From Ralstonia sp. UNC404CL21Col (GTDB lineage Bacteria > Pseudomonadota > Gammaproteobacteria > Burkholderiales > Burkholderiaceae), in NCBI RefSeq assembly GCF_000620465.1, contig NZ_JIBE01000003.1:1426001-1490000 (forward strand): a stretch of DNA of 64,000 nucleotides, in the 5' to 3' direction. The notes beneath the pieces are model-generated. The model did not search any database, was not told where the DNA came from, and saw nothing but the letters and a program-made list of their open reading frames with translations. This document shows, piece by piece, positions 55,589 through 64,000 of the stretch; position 1 is the first letter of the stretch, and every line of letters begins with the position of its first letter. The translations under genes were made by a program, and so were the position numbers.

Positions 55589-56431
55589 GTGAGTATTCAG
55601 ATCTTGCTGGTCGAACAAGACCAGGCAGAGGGGGAGCGTCTGTCGTTTTCCCTGCGTGATGGTGGACACGATGTTCAACGGGTCAGCCATCCGGGCCAGG
55701 CGCAGGCTGCCATCCTGGCCGCCATGCCGGAGCTGCTCCTGATGGAGTGGACGTGGCCCGAGCGCGAGTCGATCGACATGCTGCTGGCCTTGCGCGCCAA
55801 CATGCAGACGCGCGGCCTGCCGGTCATCGTGCTGTCCCGCCATGGCGATGCGCGTGCCAAGATTGCCGCGCTCGACGCCGGTGCCGACGACTACGTCGTC
55901 AAGCCGTGCGACACGGGCGAGCTGCATGCGCGCATCCGCGCCGTGCTGCGCCGCCGTGCGCCGCATCAACATGGCGACGACATCCTGCAGGTCAACGGCC
56001 TGCGCCTTGACCCGCTGACGTTGGGTGTGACCGCCCAGACCGACACCGGCCCGCGCGCCATTCCGCTCAGCCCGCTGGAATTCCGCCTGCTGCACTTTCT
56101 CGTCGCGCATCCGCAACGCGTGCATTCGCGCACGCAACTGCTGGATCGCGTGTGGGGCAACCATGTCTTCGTGGGGGAGCGCACGGTCGACGTGCACGTG
56201 CGCAAGCTGCGCGTCGCGCTGGCCGGCACGCCGTGCGATGGCCTGATCCAGACCGTGCGCGGCGGCGGCTATCGCCTCGTCGTCGGCACCAGCGGCGCAA
56301 CGGCGATGCATGCTGCCGAAGCGATCGGCCTGCAGCTCGAAGCCGCAACCCGCAAGGCCGAACTGCCGTCGTACGGCCACATGCCGACGTCCCGTTCGCT
56401 GACCAAGGAACCGGTGCGCCTGGGCGTCTGA
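55589..56431 (+). CDS. OmpR/PhoB-family response regulator with Glu in place of the phosphoacceptor Asp
   Basis: A 280-residue regulator. The receiver domain (1-120) aligns with PhoB, but the phosphorylation site Asp is Glu53 (LLLMEW instead of LLLLDW), and the metal-binding pair reads E9-Q10 instead of E-D. Ser83 and Lys105 of the switch are kept. A C-terminal winged helix (about 150-240: SPLEFRLLHFLVAHP, RTVDVHVRKLR, GGGYRL) binds DNA. No histidine kinase is adjacent. The GTG start has GGGAGG 10 nt upstream; it is preferred over an in-frame ATG 40 codons earlier. The ~40-residue tail after the DNA-binding domain is unusual. It is likely phosphorylation-independent. Confidence 0.88.
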   Translation: MSIQILLVEQDQAEGERLSFSLRDGGHDVQRVSHPGQAQAAILAAMPELLLMEWTWPERESIDMLLALRANMQTRGLPVIVLSRHGDARAKIAALDAGADDYVVKPCDTGELHARIRAVLRRRAPHQHGDDILQVNGLRLDPLTLGVTAQTDTGPRAIPLSPLEFRLLHFLVAHPQRVHSRTQLLDRVWGNHVFVGERTVDVHVRKLRVALAGTPCDGLIQTVRGGGYRLVVGTSGATAMHAAEAIGLQLEAATRKAELPSYGHMPTSRSLTKEPVRLGV

Positions 56432-56541
56432 GCCCAGGTCGATCCAACGCGCATCGCGCATCTCCGACGGCCATCCCATCGCCGCTCATCCCGGGCGGCG
56501 ATGGGGGCGTCGCGTCATCTCATCCGTTCAAGGTATCGAAT

Positions 56542-57003
56542 ATGAAGCTGTGGCACAGCGGTGTACTGCTGGCTGGACTGACGCTGGGCGCGCACGCCCA
56601 GGAAGTCACGCCAGGCTTGTGGGAAAGCACGACGAGCGTGACGCTGAACGGCAAGCCGTTGCCGCACTTTGACGAGCAAGGCCGCCAAGTACCGAGCCGC
56701 CCCGAACGCGGCTGTCTGAGCGCCAACGATGCCGGCGACGTGCGCGCCATGTTCGAGCGTTCCATCCGCCGCGATCAACAAGGCTGCAAACTCACGCGCT
56801 GGAACTACACGCTGGGCACGCTCAAGGTCACGCTGTCGTGCGAAGACCCGCAGGGCGGCAAGGGCGTGCTGGAAGCGAGCGGCCCGCTGACGCCGACGTC
56901 GTACAACATCAGCGGCAATGGGCAGTATCAGCATCCGCAGTTCGGACCGATGAAGAGCGGCTTCCACTACCAGGGCCGCTACCTCGGCGCATGCAAGTCG
57001 TAA
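56542..57003 (+). CDS. DUF3617-like secreted protein
   Basis: A 153-residue protein with a signal peptide (MKLWHSGVLLAGLTLGAHAQ, cleaved after AHA). The mature part begins EVTPGLWESTTSVTLNGKP, the opening of DUF3617 domains, has three conserved-looking Cys (GCLS, GCKL, SCED), and ends MKSGFHYQGRYLGACKS. It is probably periplasmic; the function of the family is unknown to me. An AAGG motif lies 9 nt before the ATG. It is 110 bp after the response regulator gene and ends at a terminator. Confidence 0.82.
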   Translation: MKLWHSGVLLAGLTLGAHAQEVTPGLWESTTSVTLNGKPLPHFDEQGRQVPSRPERGCLSANDAGDVRAMFERSIRRDQQGCKLTRWNYTLGTLKVTLSCEDPQGGKGVLEASGPLTPTSYNISGNGQYQHPQFGPMKSGFHYQGRYLGACKS

Positions 57004-57020
57004 GCGACGCGCCAAAAGAC

Positions 57021-57056
57021 AACGGCCGGACTGCACACGCAGCGCCGGCCGTTTTT
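57021..57056 (+). terminator. Bidirectional terminator
   Basis: A stem pairing 57022-57029 with 57045-57052 is followed by T5. It ends the DUF3617 gene and faces the end of the leftward threonate/erythronate operon. Confidence 0.8.
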
Positions 57057-57072
57057 GTTTGGGGAAGCCCGA

Positions 57073-57861
57073 TCAGCGTTGGCTCTCACGCCAGCGCTTG
57101 AGCCAGCCGAGCCCTTCGCTGGTGCCGGCACGGGGCCGATACTCGCAGCCGACCCAGCCGTTGTAGCCAAGCGCATCCAGCAACGCAAAGAGGTGCGGAT
57201 AGTGCAGCTCGCCTTCGTCCGGCTCATGGCGATCGGGCACGCCGGCGATCTGCACGTGGCCCACTCCATCGACGTACTGCTTGAGTTTGACCGACAGATC
57301 GCCCTCCATGATCTGCGCGTGGTACAGGTCGAACTGCACCTTGACGTTGGCCGCGCCCACTTCCTCGCACACCGCATGCGCCTGCGCCTGGTGCGTCAGG
57401 AAGAAGCCCGGCATGTCGCGCGTGTTGATCGGTTCCAGCACGATGGTGACGCCCACGCCGGCAGCCTCGCGCGCAGCGTAGGCGAGGTTGCTCACGTAGG
57501 TGGCCTGATGGCGTGCGCGGTCTGCACCGGCGGGTAGCAAGCCGGCCATGACGTGCAGGCGCGTGTTGCCGAGCACCTGCGCATACTCCAGCGCTGTCGC
57601 AATGCCGCGCTTGAATTCCTCTTCGCGACCGGGCAACGAGGCGATGCCGCGCTCGCCGCCCGCCCAATCGCCCGGCGGGGCATTGAACAGCGCTTGCGTG
57701 AGGCCAGCGTCGTCAAGACGGGCGCGGATATCGGCCTTGTCGAAGTCGTAAGGAAACAGGAACTCCACGCCCTCGAAGCCGTCTTTTGCCGCGGCGGCAA
57801 AGCGGTCGAGGAACGCGTGCTCCTGGTACATCATGGACAGGTTGGCGGCAAAGCGCGGCAT
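57073..57861 (-). CDS. otnI: 2-oxo-tetronate isomerase OtnI (hydroxypyruvate isomerase family)
   Basis: A 262-residue TIM-barrel isomerase. It has [45 protein letters not shown] with a metal-binding Glu, and [13 protein letters not shown]. These match the hydroxypyruvate isomerase family. In acid-sugar clusters like this one its role is to interconvert 2-oxo-tetronate and 3-oxo-tetronate, placing it between the dehydrogenase and OtnK. It is the last gene of the operon, 22 bp after the transporter. The ATG at 57861 is the family start. Confidence 0.87.
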   Translation of the reverse strand: MPRFAANLSMMYQEHAFLDRFAAAAKDGFEGVEFLFPYDFDKADIRARLDDAGLTQALFNAPPGDWAGGERGIASLPGREEEFKRGIATALEYAQVLGNTRLHVMAGLLPAGADRARHQATYVSNLAYAAREAAGVGVTIVLEPINTRDMPGFFLTHQAQAHAVCEEVGAANVKVQFDLYHAQIMEGDLSVKLKQYVDGVGHVQIAGVPDRHEPDEGELHYPHLFALLDALGYNGWVGCEYRPRAGTSEGLGWLKRWRESQR

Positions 57862-57883
57862 GTCAGACCTCTGAATACGATGC

Positions 57884-59209
57884 TTATTTATTGACCAGCT
57901 TGGGCGGCGTGCGCAACACGGCAATGCAGCCAAGCACCAGCACGCCCGCCAGCGCGTACATGCCGGCGGATGTGCTGCCCGTCATGTCCTTGAGCGCACC
58001 GATCATATAGGGGCTCACGAACCCGGCCAAGTTGCCGACCGAGTTGATGGCGGCAATGCCGGCCGCAGCAGCGGTGCCTTGCAGGAACGCCGTCGGCAGC
58101 GACCAGAACAGCGGCGCACACGTCAGCACGCCCGCGGCAGCCAATGACAGGAACACGATCGACAGCGCTACGTTGTTACCCGCCGTTGCCACCACCGCAA
58201 ACCCGACTGCGCCCATCAACGCCGGCACAACCAGGTGCCAGCGGCGCTCACGGCGTGCATCGGCGCTGCGGCCGATCAGCACCATGGTGATCGCCGCACA
58301 GACATACGGAATGGCGGAGAGCACGCCCACCATCAGGGTGTCTTTCACACCGGCGTTCTTCACCAGCGTCGGCATCCAGAACGTCAAGCCGTACTGGCCC
58401 ATGACGAAGGCGAAGTAGATCAGGCTCATCATCCACACGCGCGGATCAGAGAACACCTTGCCGATGCCGGGGTGCTCGGTCTTGCCTTTGTTGTCGGCCG
58501 CAATGTTGGCTTCGAGGATCTGCTTTTCGTCTTCCGACAGCCACTTGGCCTTGCGGATGCTGTCGTCGAACTTCCAGAGCACCAGCAGGCCAACCAGCAC
58601 GGCGGGGATGGCTTCGATTACGAACATCCACTGCCAGCCCTGCCAGCCTTCGCCAGCACCCGCTCCGTGAAACGCGCTCATGATCCAGCCCGACAGCGGG
58701 TTGCCGAAGATGCCCGAGATGGGAATGGCCGCCATGAACATCGCCACGATGCGTGCGCGGCGGTGCGACGGATACCAGTACGTCAGGTACAGGATGATGC
58801 CGGGGTAGAAGCCGGCTTCTGCCAGGCCCAGGAGAAAGCGCATCACGTAGAACTGCGTGGGCGTCTGCACGAATGCGAACGCGCCGGAGATCAAGCCCCA
58901 TGTGATCATGATCCGCGCGATCCAGATGCGCGCGCCGATCTTGTTCATCAGCAGATTGCTCGGCACCTCGAAGAGGAAATAGCCGATGAAGAAGATGCCG
59001 GCACCGAGCCCGTACACCGTCTCAGAGAAGTTCAGAGCCTGCGACATCTGCAGCTTCGCAAACCCGACGTTCACGCGGTCGAGATACGCGACCACGTAAC
59101 ACAGCATGATGAGCGGGACGATGCGGCGCGACACGCGCGCATAGACGCTGTCCTCTTTTGAAACGGCGTGCGAAGGCAACGCCGCCGTGGTGGCGGTCGA
59201 GGTGTTCAT
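57884..59209 (-). CDS. MFS transporter, anion:cation symporter family
   Basis: A 441-residue permease with twelve membrane helices in two halves and a central cytoplasmic loop ([17 protein letters not shown]). The N-terminus has [14 protein letters not shown], and helix 4-5 shows [22 protein letters not shown], the signature of the ACS/phthalate permease subfamily that imports hexuronates, tartrate and similar organic anions. Given its operon it is the likely importer of L-threonate or D-erythronate. It lies 22 bp before otnI and 61 bp after otnC. Confidence 0.87.
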   Translation of the reverse strand: MNTSTATTAALPSHAVSKEDSVYARVSRRIVPLIMLCYVVAYLDRVNVGFAKLQMSQALNFSETVYGLGAGIFFIGYFLFEVPSNLLMNKIGARIWIARIMITWGLISGAFAFVQTPTQFYVMRFLLGLAEAGFYPGIILYLTYWYPSHRRARIVAMFMAAIPISGIFGNPLSGWIMSAFHGAGAGEGWQGWQWMFVIEAIPAVLVGLLVLWKFDDSIRKAKWLSEDEKQILEANIAADNKGKTEHPGIGKVFSDPRVWMMSLIYFAFVMGQYGLTFWMPTLVKNAGVKDTLMVGVLSAIPYVCAAITMVLIGRSADARRERRWHLVVPALMGAVGFAVVATAGNNVALSIVFLSLAAAGVLTCAPLFWSLPTAFLQGTAAAAGIAAINSVGNLAGFVSPYMIGALKDMTGSTSAGMYALAGVLVLGCIAVLRTPPKLVNK

Positions 59210-59270
59210 GTGGTCTCCGGTGTAGGTTTTATGTGGGCCGGGCAGCGGGCTACCGATTTGCTCCTGCTCG

Positions 59271-59915
59271 CTACCAACGTGCCCCGAACGTCTGGCGCAG
59301 TTCGTCGATCTGCGCGTCGGACAGCGGTGCCGGCTTGGGTTCGGTCATCAACCAAAGCCGTGCGGTTTCTTCCAGTTCTTCCAGCGCGTACGCCGCGTTG
59401 GACACCGAGCCGTGCCACACCACGGGCCCCAGCCGGTCGAGCAGCACGGCGCGCACATCGCACGCCAACTCGGCAATCTGCGCGGCAACATCCGGATGCC
59501 CCGGCCGCTGATAACGGACAAGCGGCACGTGGCCGACCTTCATCACGTAGTACGGCGTGATGGGCGGCAGCACGTCGGCTTCATGCCAGACGCCCGCCAG
59601 CGTGAGCGCCACGAGATGCGTCGAATGCGTGTGCACCACCGCATGCGCCTCCGCATTGCGGTCGTAGATGCCGCGATGCAGGGCGAGCGTTTTCGACGGC
59701 TTGTCGCCGCCGACCCATTCGCCTGCGGTACTGACCTTGGCGATGCGCGCCGGGTCCAGCGTGCCGAGGCAGGCATCGGTGGGCGTGATGAGCCAGCCGT
59801 CGGGCAGGCGTGCGCTGATGTTGCCCGCCGTGCCGACCGTGTAACCACGCGCATACAGGCTCTGACCGACATGTGCGATCTCTTCGCGCAGCGCGCTTTC
59901 GTTCGTTGCGGTCAT
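59271..59915 (-). CDS. otnC: 3-oxo-tetronate 4-phosphate decarboxylase OtnC (class II aldolase family)
   Basis: A 214-residue class II aldolase/adducin-family enzyme. Zn ligands are in VHTHSTH, with GTAGNISARLPDGWLITP near the N-terminus and a C-terminal His in VWHGSVSNA. It acts after OtnK, turning 3-oxo-tetronate 4-phosphate into dihydroxyacetone phosphate and CO2. The start overlaps the otnK stop by 4 bp. Length fits the family. Confidence 0.88.
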   Translation of the reverse strand: MTATNESALREEIAHVGQSLYARGYTVGTAGNISARLPDGWLITPTDACLGTLDPARIAKVSTAGEWVGGDKPSKTLALHRGIYDRNAEAHAVVHTHSTHLVALTLAGVWHEADVLPPITPYYVMKVGHVPLVRYQRPGHPDVAAQIAELACDVRAVLLDRLGPVVWHGSVSNAAYALEELEETARLWLMTEPKPAPLSDAQIDELRQTFGARW

Positions 59916-61225
59916 GCGACCGGCTCCGTCGTTGCGTGCGCCAGCTGCGCAAGCGCCTTCTCGAAGAAATCCACCGTCCCGAAGTTGCCGGACTTCAATG
60001 CCAGCGCAACCGGGTCGTTGTCGATGGTGGCTGTCCAGGGCACGCCCGGGTCGATCTGCGGACCGATGCGCAGCGCGCGTACGTCGAGCGCCTGCACAAC
60101 CGCGCCCGATGTCTCGCCGCCGGCCACCACGAAGCGGCGCACGCCATCGGCGTGGAGCGTGCGCGCGATGCGGCCGAGTGCGTCTTCCACGAGTTTGCCG
60201 GCGCGCTCGACGCCTAGCGTCTGCTGCACGCGCGCCACGTGTTCGGGCGCACTCGTCGCGTACACCAGCACCGTCTGCCCCGCATGGCGGTGCACGAAAT
60301 CGAGCGCCTCGACCACGACCGGTTTGCCTTCGGCCAGCGCCAGTGGATCAATCTGGAACGCCGGGCGCGAGGCACGCCAGTGCGCCACCTGGGCATTCGT
60401 CGCGCGCGAGCAGCTGCCCGACAGCACGATCGCCGAATCGGCCACCGCGGGCAGTTGCGCCGCGTTGCCCTGCGCAGTGATCAGCCCTGCGCGGCGATAT
60501 TGCGCCGGCAAGCCCAGCGCCAGGCCCGAGCCGCCCGTCAGCAGCGGCAGGTCGGCAAACGCCTCGCCCAGCACGATGAGGTCGTCGTTCGAAATGGCGT
60601 CGGCAATTGCCAGCTTCACGCCGTCGGCGCGCAGTTGCTGGGCCTGGTCGCGCGCAGCCTGCGCACCGCGCATGACGGTGTCGTACCGCAGCAGCCCGAC
60701 CTTGCCCGCACTCTGGCGCGCAAGCACCGACACGAGGTTCGGATCGCGCATCGGCGTGAGCGGATGGTGCTCCATGCCCGACGCGTTGAGCAGCACGTCA
60801 CCCACGAACAGATGGCCACGGAAGATCGTGCGGCCGTTTTCGGGAAAGGCGGGGCAGGCCAACGTGAAATCAGTACGCAGCTCGGCCATCAATGTTTCGG
60901 CCACGGGACCGATGTTGCCGGCATCGGTGGAATCGAAGGTCGAGCAGTATTTGAAGAAGAAGCGCGAGCAGCCTTGCGCGCGCAGCCAGTGCAGCGCATT
61001 CGACGACTGCGCCACGGCATCCGCCGCCGGAATCGTGCGCGACTTGAGTGCAACGACGATGGCATCGGCATCCGCAGCGATGGCCTCGGCGCCTGCCTGC
61101 GGCACACCGATGGTCTGTACCGTGCGCATGCCGGCGCGCACGAGCATGTTGGCAAGGTCGGTCGCACCGGTGAAATCGTCGGCGATGCAACCGAGGACCG
61201 GGCGGGACGTGGGCGCTGCGCTCAT
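59912..61225 (-). CDS. otnK: 3-oxo-tetronate kinase OtnK (DUF1537 family)
   Basis: A 437-residue four-carbon acid-sugar kinase. The N-terminal domain has GCIADDFTGATDLANML with substrate-binding Asp residues. The C-terminal nucleotide domain has RFVVAGGETSGAVVQALDV. Both are landmarks of the DUF1537 family, whose members phosphorylate 3-oxo-tetronates. It overlaps ltnD upstream and otnC downstream by 4 bp each, so the three are coupled. Confidence 0.92.
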   Translation of the reverse strand: MSAAPTSRPVLGCIADDFTGATDLANMLVRAGMRTVQTIGVPQAGAEAIAADADAIVVALKSRTIPAADAVAQSSNALHWLRAQGCSRFFFKYCSTFDSTDAGNIGPVAETLMAELRTDFTLACPAFPENGRTIFRGHLFVGDVLLNASGMEHHPLTPMRDPNLVSVLARQSAGKVGLLRYDTVMRGAQAARDQAQQLRADGVKLAIADAISNDDLIVLGEAFADLPLLTGGSGLALGLPAQYRRAGLITAQGNAAQLPAVADSAIVLSGSCSRATNAQVAHWRASRPAFQIDPLALAEGKPVVVEALDFVHRHAGQTVLVYATSAPEHVARVQQTLGVERAGKLVEDALGRIARTLHADGVRRFVVAGGETSGAVVQALDVRALRIGPQIDPGVPWTATIDNDPVALALKSGNFGTVDFFEKALAQLAHATTEPVA

Positions 61226-62133
61226 TTCGGTTGGCCCTCCGGCAACGTGATGCCCGGGAAGATCTTGATGACGGCGGAATCGTCTTCCTTCGCATAACCG
61301 GCCGTGGATGCCTGCATGAACATCTGATGCGCGGTAGCCGCCAGCGGCAGCGGAAACTTGGTCGCGCGCGCGGTATCGAGCACCAAGCCCAGATCCTTGA
61401 CGAAGATGTCAACGGCGGACAGCGGCGTGTAATCGCCCGCCAGCACGTGGGCCATGCGGTTTTCGAACATCCAACTGTTGCCCGCGCTATGGGTGATGAC
61501 TTCGTACAGCGCATCGGCAGGTACGCCTTCGCGCAGGCCCAGGGCCATGGCTTCGGCGGCGGCGGCGATGTGCACGCCGGCCAGCAGCTGGTTGATGATC
61601 TTGACCTTGCTGCCCGCGCCCGCCTTGTCGCCCAGGCGATAGACCTTGCCGGCCATGGCGTCGAGCACATGGCCCGCCGCCGCATATGCCTCGGGCGTGG
61701 CCGAGGTCATCATGGTCATCTGGCCCGAGGCAGCCTTGGCCGCCCCGCCGGAGATGGGGCCATCCACATACAGAATGCCAAGTTGCGCGAGACGCGCCTC
61801 CAGCGCAATCGACCAGTTCGGGTCGACCGTCGAACACATGACGAACGTGCTGCCCGGTCGCATGGCGGCCGCTGCACCGGCCTCTTCGAACAGCACAGCT
61901 TCGGTCTGCGCGGCGTTGACCACCACCGAGACCACCACGTCCACGCCCGCCGCCACCTCGGCGGGCGTTGCACAGGCCACGCCGCCTTCCTGGGCGAAAT
62001 CCGCAGCGGCACCGGGGCGCGCGTCGCAGGCATGCACGGTGTAGCCGTGATTGCGCAGGGTCTTGGCAATGCCCAGGCCCATGGCGCCGAGCCCAATCAC
62101 GCCGACCTTCCGGTCAGCCATCGATTGCGTCAT
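61222..62133 (-). CDS. ltnD: L-threonate dehydrogenase LtnD (3-hydroxyisobutyrate dehydrogenase family)
   Basis: A 303-residue beta-hydroxyacid dehydrogenase. The N-terminal NAD-binding motif is VIGLGAMGLGIAKTL, with the substrate motif DGPISGGAAKAASG and catalytic Lys in GAGSKVKIINQLL. In the L-threonate branch it oxidises L-threonate to 2-oxo-tetronate. GGAG lies 8 nt upstream of the ATG at 62133. It is the first catabolic gene, 15 bp after the regulator. Confidence 0.9.
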   Translation of the reverse strand: MTQSMADRKVGVIGLGAMGLGIAKTLRNHGYTVHACDARPGAAADFAQEGGVACATPAEVAAGVDVVVSVVVNAAQTEAVLFEEAGAAAAMRPGSTFVMCSTVDPNWSIALEARLAQLGILYVDGPISGGAAKAASGQMTMMTSATPEAYAAAGHVLDAMAGKVYRLGDKAGAGSKVKIINQLLAGVHIAAAAEAMALGLREGVPADALYEVITHSAGNSWMFENRMAHVLAGDYTPLSAVDIFVKDLGLVLDTARATKFPLPLAATAHQMFMQASTAGYAKEDDSAVIKIFPGITLPEGQPK

Positions 62134-62148
62134 GAATGACTCCAGAAA

Positions 62149-62865
62149 TCAGTCTTGCGCCACGTCGCGCCCTTCGGCCAGACGACGTGCGGCATTGAAC
62201 ATGTGGGTCTGCGCGGCATTGCGTGCAGCCAGTGCGTCGCGGTGGCGGATGGCCTCAACCATCGCGCGGTGCTCGTCGCGGACCTGGCGGGCGAAGTCTT
62301 CGCGGCGCGCTTCGTTGCTGCGCGTCACGCCGATCGCTTCCTCCAGGTATTGGCTGAAGAAGCCAAGCGCCTGCACGAGGAACGGATTGCCGCTGGCCGC
62401 CGCAATGGCATGGTGAAAGCGCAGGTCTTCGGTCACGCCGTCACCGCCGGCCGCCACGGCAGCGTCAATGCCGTCGAGTGCGGCGTCGATCCCGATCATC
62501 TCGGCATCGGTGCGACGCTGGGCGGCCAGCGCGGCGCCTTCGGCCTCCAGCGCGCGGCGCAGTTCGATGATGTGCAGCACGGCGTCGATCGACCCGGCCT
62601 GCGCAGCGTCGATCCGCAGCGGCTTGAGGCCGGCCTGCTGCGTGACGTACACGCCGCTGCCCTGACGCGCTTCGACCACGCCTTCGTGGCGCAGCCGCGA
62701 GATGGCCTCGCGGATCACGGTGCGGCTCACACCGAATTCCTGCCCGAGCACGGTTTCGGAAGGCATGCGTTCGCCGCGGCGCAGTTCACCCGCGTCGATC
62801 TTGTCCATCAGGGTCTGGGCCACGCGGTCGGACAGGGAGGGCGCGGCGTCGAGTCGTTCAAACAT
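62149..62865 (-). CDS. FadR/GntR-family regulator of threonate/erythronate catabolism
   Basis: A 238-residue regulator. The winged helix (about 8-75) reads MPSETVLGQEFGVSRTVIREAISRLRHEGVV, in pieces, then QGSGVYV. An FCD effector domain follows (about 95-230), with IELRRALEAEGAALAA and metal-binding His residues (RFHHAIAAAS). It heads the leftward catabolic operon and faces denD, so it probably controls both from the 131-bp gap 62866-62996. The inducer is likely a tetronate or its oxidised product. Confidence 0.9.
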   Translation of the reverse strand: MFERLDAAPSLSDRVAQTLMDKIDAGELRRGERMPSETVLGQEFGVSRTVIREAISRLRHEGVVEARQGSGVYVTQQAGLKPLRIDAAQAGSIDAVLHIIELRRALEAEGAALAAQRRTDAEMIGIDAALDGIDAAVAAGGDGVTEDLRFHHAIAAASGNPFLVQALGFFSQYLEEAIGVTRSNEARREDFARQVRDEHRAMVEAIRHRDALAARNAAQTHMFNAARRLAEGRDVAQD

Positions 62866-62996
62866 GGGGCAGGATGTCTTGGCAAGCGTAAATTCGTCGT
62901 GTCATCATACAAGTTGGACCGCAGAGCTTTATCCCTGTTTACCCTAGGCATCGATCAAAACGCCCGGCGGGTTACGCCAGGCAACAAGGAGACACC

Positions 62997-63980
62997 ATGA
63001 ACATCGTCATCACCGGCGGCGCCGGTTTCCTGGGCCAGCGCGTGCTGGCGGCACTGCTCGAACAACCCGGCCTGCCGGATGCGGACGGCTCGGTGCAGCC
63101 CGTTGAGACCTTCATCGTGCTGGACCAGGTGGCCGGTCAGATTGCCGATGCGCGCGTGCGCTACGTGACCGGCGATGCCTCCGACCCCGCCCTGATCGCC
63201 AAGGTGATCGACGAAAACGTGGGCGGCGTGTTCCACCTGGCCGCCGTGGTGAGCGGCACCGCCGAGGCCGATTTCGACCTCGGCATGCGCGTGAACCTGG
63301 ACGGCACGCGCGCATTGCTCGATGCGCTGCGCGCGCAGCATGCCAAGACCGGCCGTGCGCCGCGCGTGCTGTTCGCAAGCTCCGTGGCTGTGTTTGGCGG
63401 CCAGTTGCCCGCCGTTGTCACCGACGACACGGCGGCCACGCCGCAGGCCTCGTACGGCGTGCAGAAGCTGATGGGCGAATTCCTGGTCGGCGAGTATTCG
63501 CGCAAGGGCTACATCGACGGGCGCGCGGTGCGCATCCCCACGGTGTCGGTGCGCCCGGGCAAACCGAACGGCGCGGCCTCGAGCTTTGCCAGCGGCATCA
63601 TCCGCGAGCCGTTGTCAGGCGAGGAAGCCATCTGCCCGGTGGAAGCCGAGACTGAGCTGTGGCTCGCCTCGCCGCGTCAGGTGGTGGCGTCGCTGCTGCA
63701 CGCGTACACGCTGCCGGCGTCGGCATGGGGCCATCGCCGATCACTGAACCTGCCGGGCATTACGGTGCGCGTAGGCGAGATGGTGGAGGCGCTGCGCAAG
63801 GTGGCGGGCGATGCGCCGGTCTCGCGTATCCGTTGGGAGCCGGACGCCCGCATCAAGGCCATCGTGCAAAGCTGGCCGGCGCGCTTCGATACCGCGCGCG
63901 CCGATGCCATGGGCTTTGGCCGCGACACCTCGTTCGAAGCGATGGTGCGCGATTACGTGGACAGTGCGAAGGGCGTCTAA
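62997..63980 (+). CDS. denD: D-erythronate dehydrogenase DenD (NAD-dependent epimerase/dehydratase family)
   Basis: A 327-residue extended short-chain dehydrogenase. The Rossmann motif GGAGFLGQRVLAAL is near the start, followed by DVRY-like DARVRYVTGDASD, catalytic Ser in FASSVAVFG, and catalytic YGVQK with VRIPTVSVRPG after it. This matches the dehydrogenase family that oxidises D-erythronate to 2-oxo-tetronate in acid-sugar clusters. AAGGAGA lies 7 nt before the ATG. It is divergent from the regulator and supplies the second entry branch to the OtnI-OtnK-OtnC pathway. Confidence 0.88.
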   Translation: MNIVITGGAGFLGQRVLAALLEQPGLPDADGSVQPVETFIVLDQVAGQIADARVRYVTGDASDPALIAKVIDENVGGVFHLAAVVSGTAEADFDLGMRVNLDGTRALLDALRAQHAKTGRAPRVLFASSVAVFGGQLPAVVTDDTAATPQASYGVQKLMGEFLVGEYSRKGYIDGRAVRIPTVSVRPGKPNGAASSFASGIIREPLSGEEAICPVEAETELWLASPRQVVASLLHAYTLPASAWGHRRSLNLPGITVRVGEMVEALRKVAGDAPVSRIRWEPDARIKAIVQSWPARFDTARADAMGFGRDTSFEAMVRDYVDSAKGV

Positions 63981-64000
63981 CGGCCCTTTCCCAGCTCCAC

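Noticed and set aside
55171..55659. 162-codon plus-strand frame before the response regulator
   Set aside because: It overlaps the regulator start in another frame and has a low-complexity basic composition.

Overview
The window is a high-GC betaproteobacterial chromosome segment, almost certainly from the genus Ralstonia. The evidence is an RSL-type fucose lectin otherwise best known from Ralstonia solanacearum, the order gyrB-dnaN-dnaA-oriC-rpmH-rnpA-yidD-yidC-mnmE, and a betaproteobacterial threonate/erythronate cluster of the kind known from Cupriavidus. The species cannot be fixed from the sequence alone. The window spans the replication origin of the main chromosome, with oriC at about 32.6-33.2 kb.

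Layout. 0-5.4 kb: the start of a bestrophin-like gene, a secreted fucose lectin, and a polar amino-acid ABC transporter operon led by a FadR-type regulator. 5.5-19.4 kb: one long leftward operon for a Burkholderia-type contact-dependent inhibition (CDI/Bcp) system. It contains a 3485-residue exoprotein with seven 103-residue repeats, a candidate immunity gene, three small membrane proteins, a lipoprotein and the TpsB transporter. 20-27 kb: an accessory block next to gyrB. It holds an orphan FimH-like adhesin preceded by a C4-antisense-like structured RNA, a modification-dependent HNH endonuclease, a 12-unit array of degenerate 21-bp repeats, and an AT-rich two-gene module (Dam-type methylase plus a DGQHR/HEPN protein) that looks like an uncharacterised defence system. 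27-38 kb: core replication and translation genes around oriC. 38-46.7 kb: housekeeping genes (Nudix, phosphatase-like, S21, topoisomerase IB) and a tripartite RND efflux operon. 47-57 kb: the divergent TetR repressor coupled to a patatin, glutathione reductase, a DODA-family dioxygenase, a 2-hydroxyacid dehydrogenase, GTP-dependent PEP carboxykinase, and an orphan OmpR-type regulator whose phosphoacceptor Asp is replaced by Glu. 57-64 kb: a complete L-threonate/D-erythronate catabolic cluster (OtnI, MFS importer, OtnC, OtnK, LtnD, FadR-type regulator, divergent DenD).

The most distinctive parts are the methylase-DGQHR-HEPN module, the C4-like RNA whose loop is perfectly complementary to the sequence overlapping a downstream Shine-Dalgarno, the CDI operon with duplicated small membrane proteins, and the 21-bp periodic array. 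Functions are assigned from motif and family recognition by eye; no database search was run.
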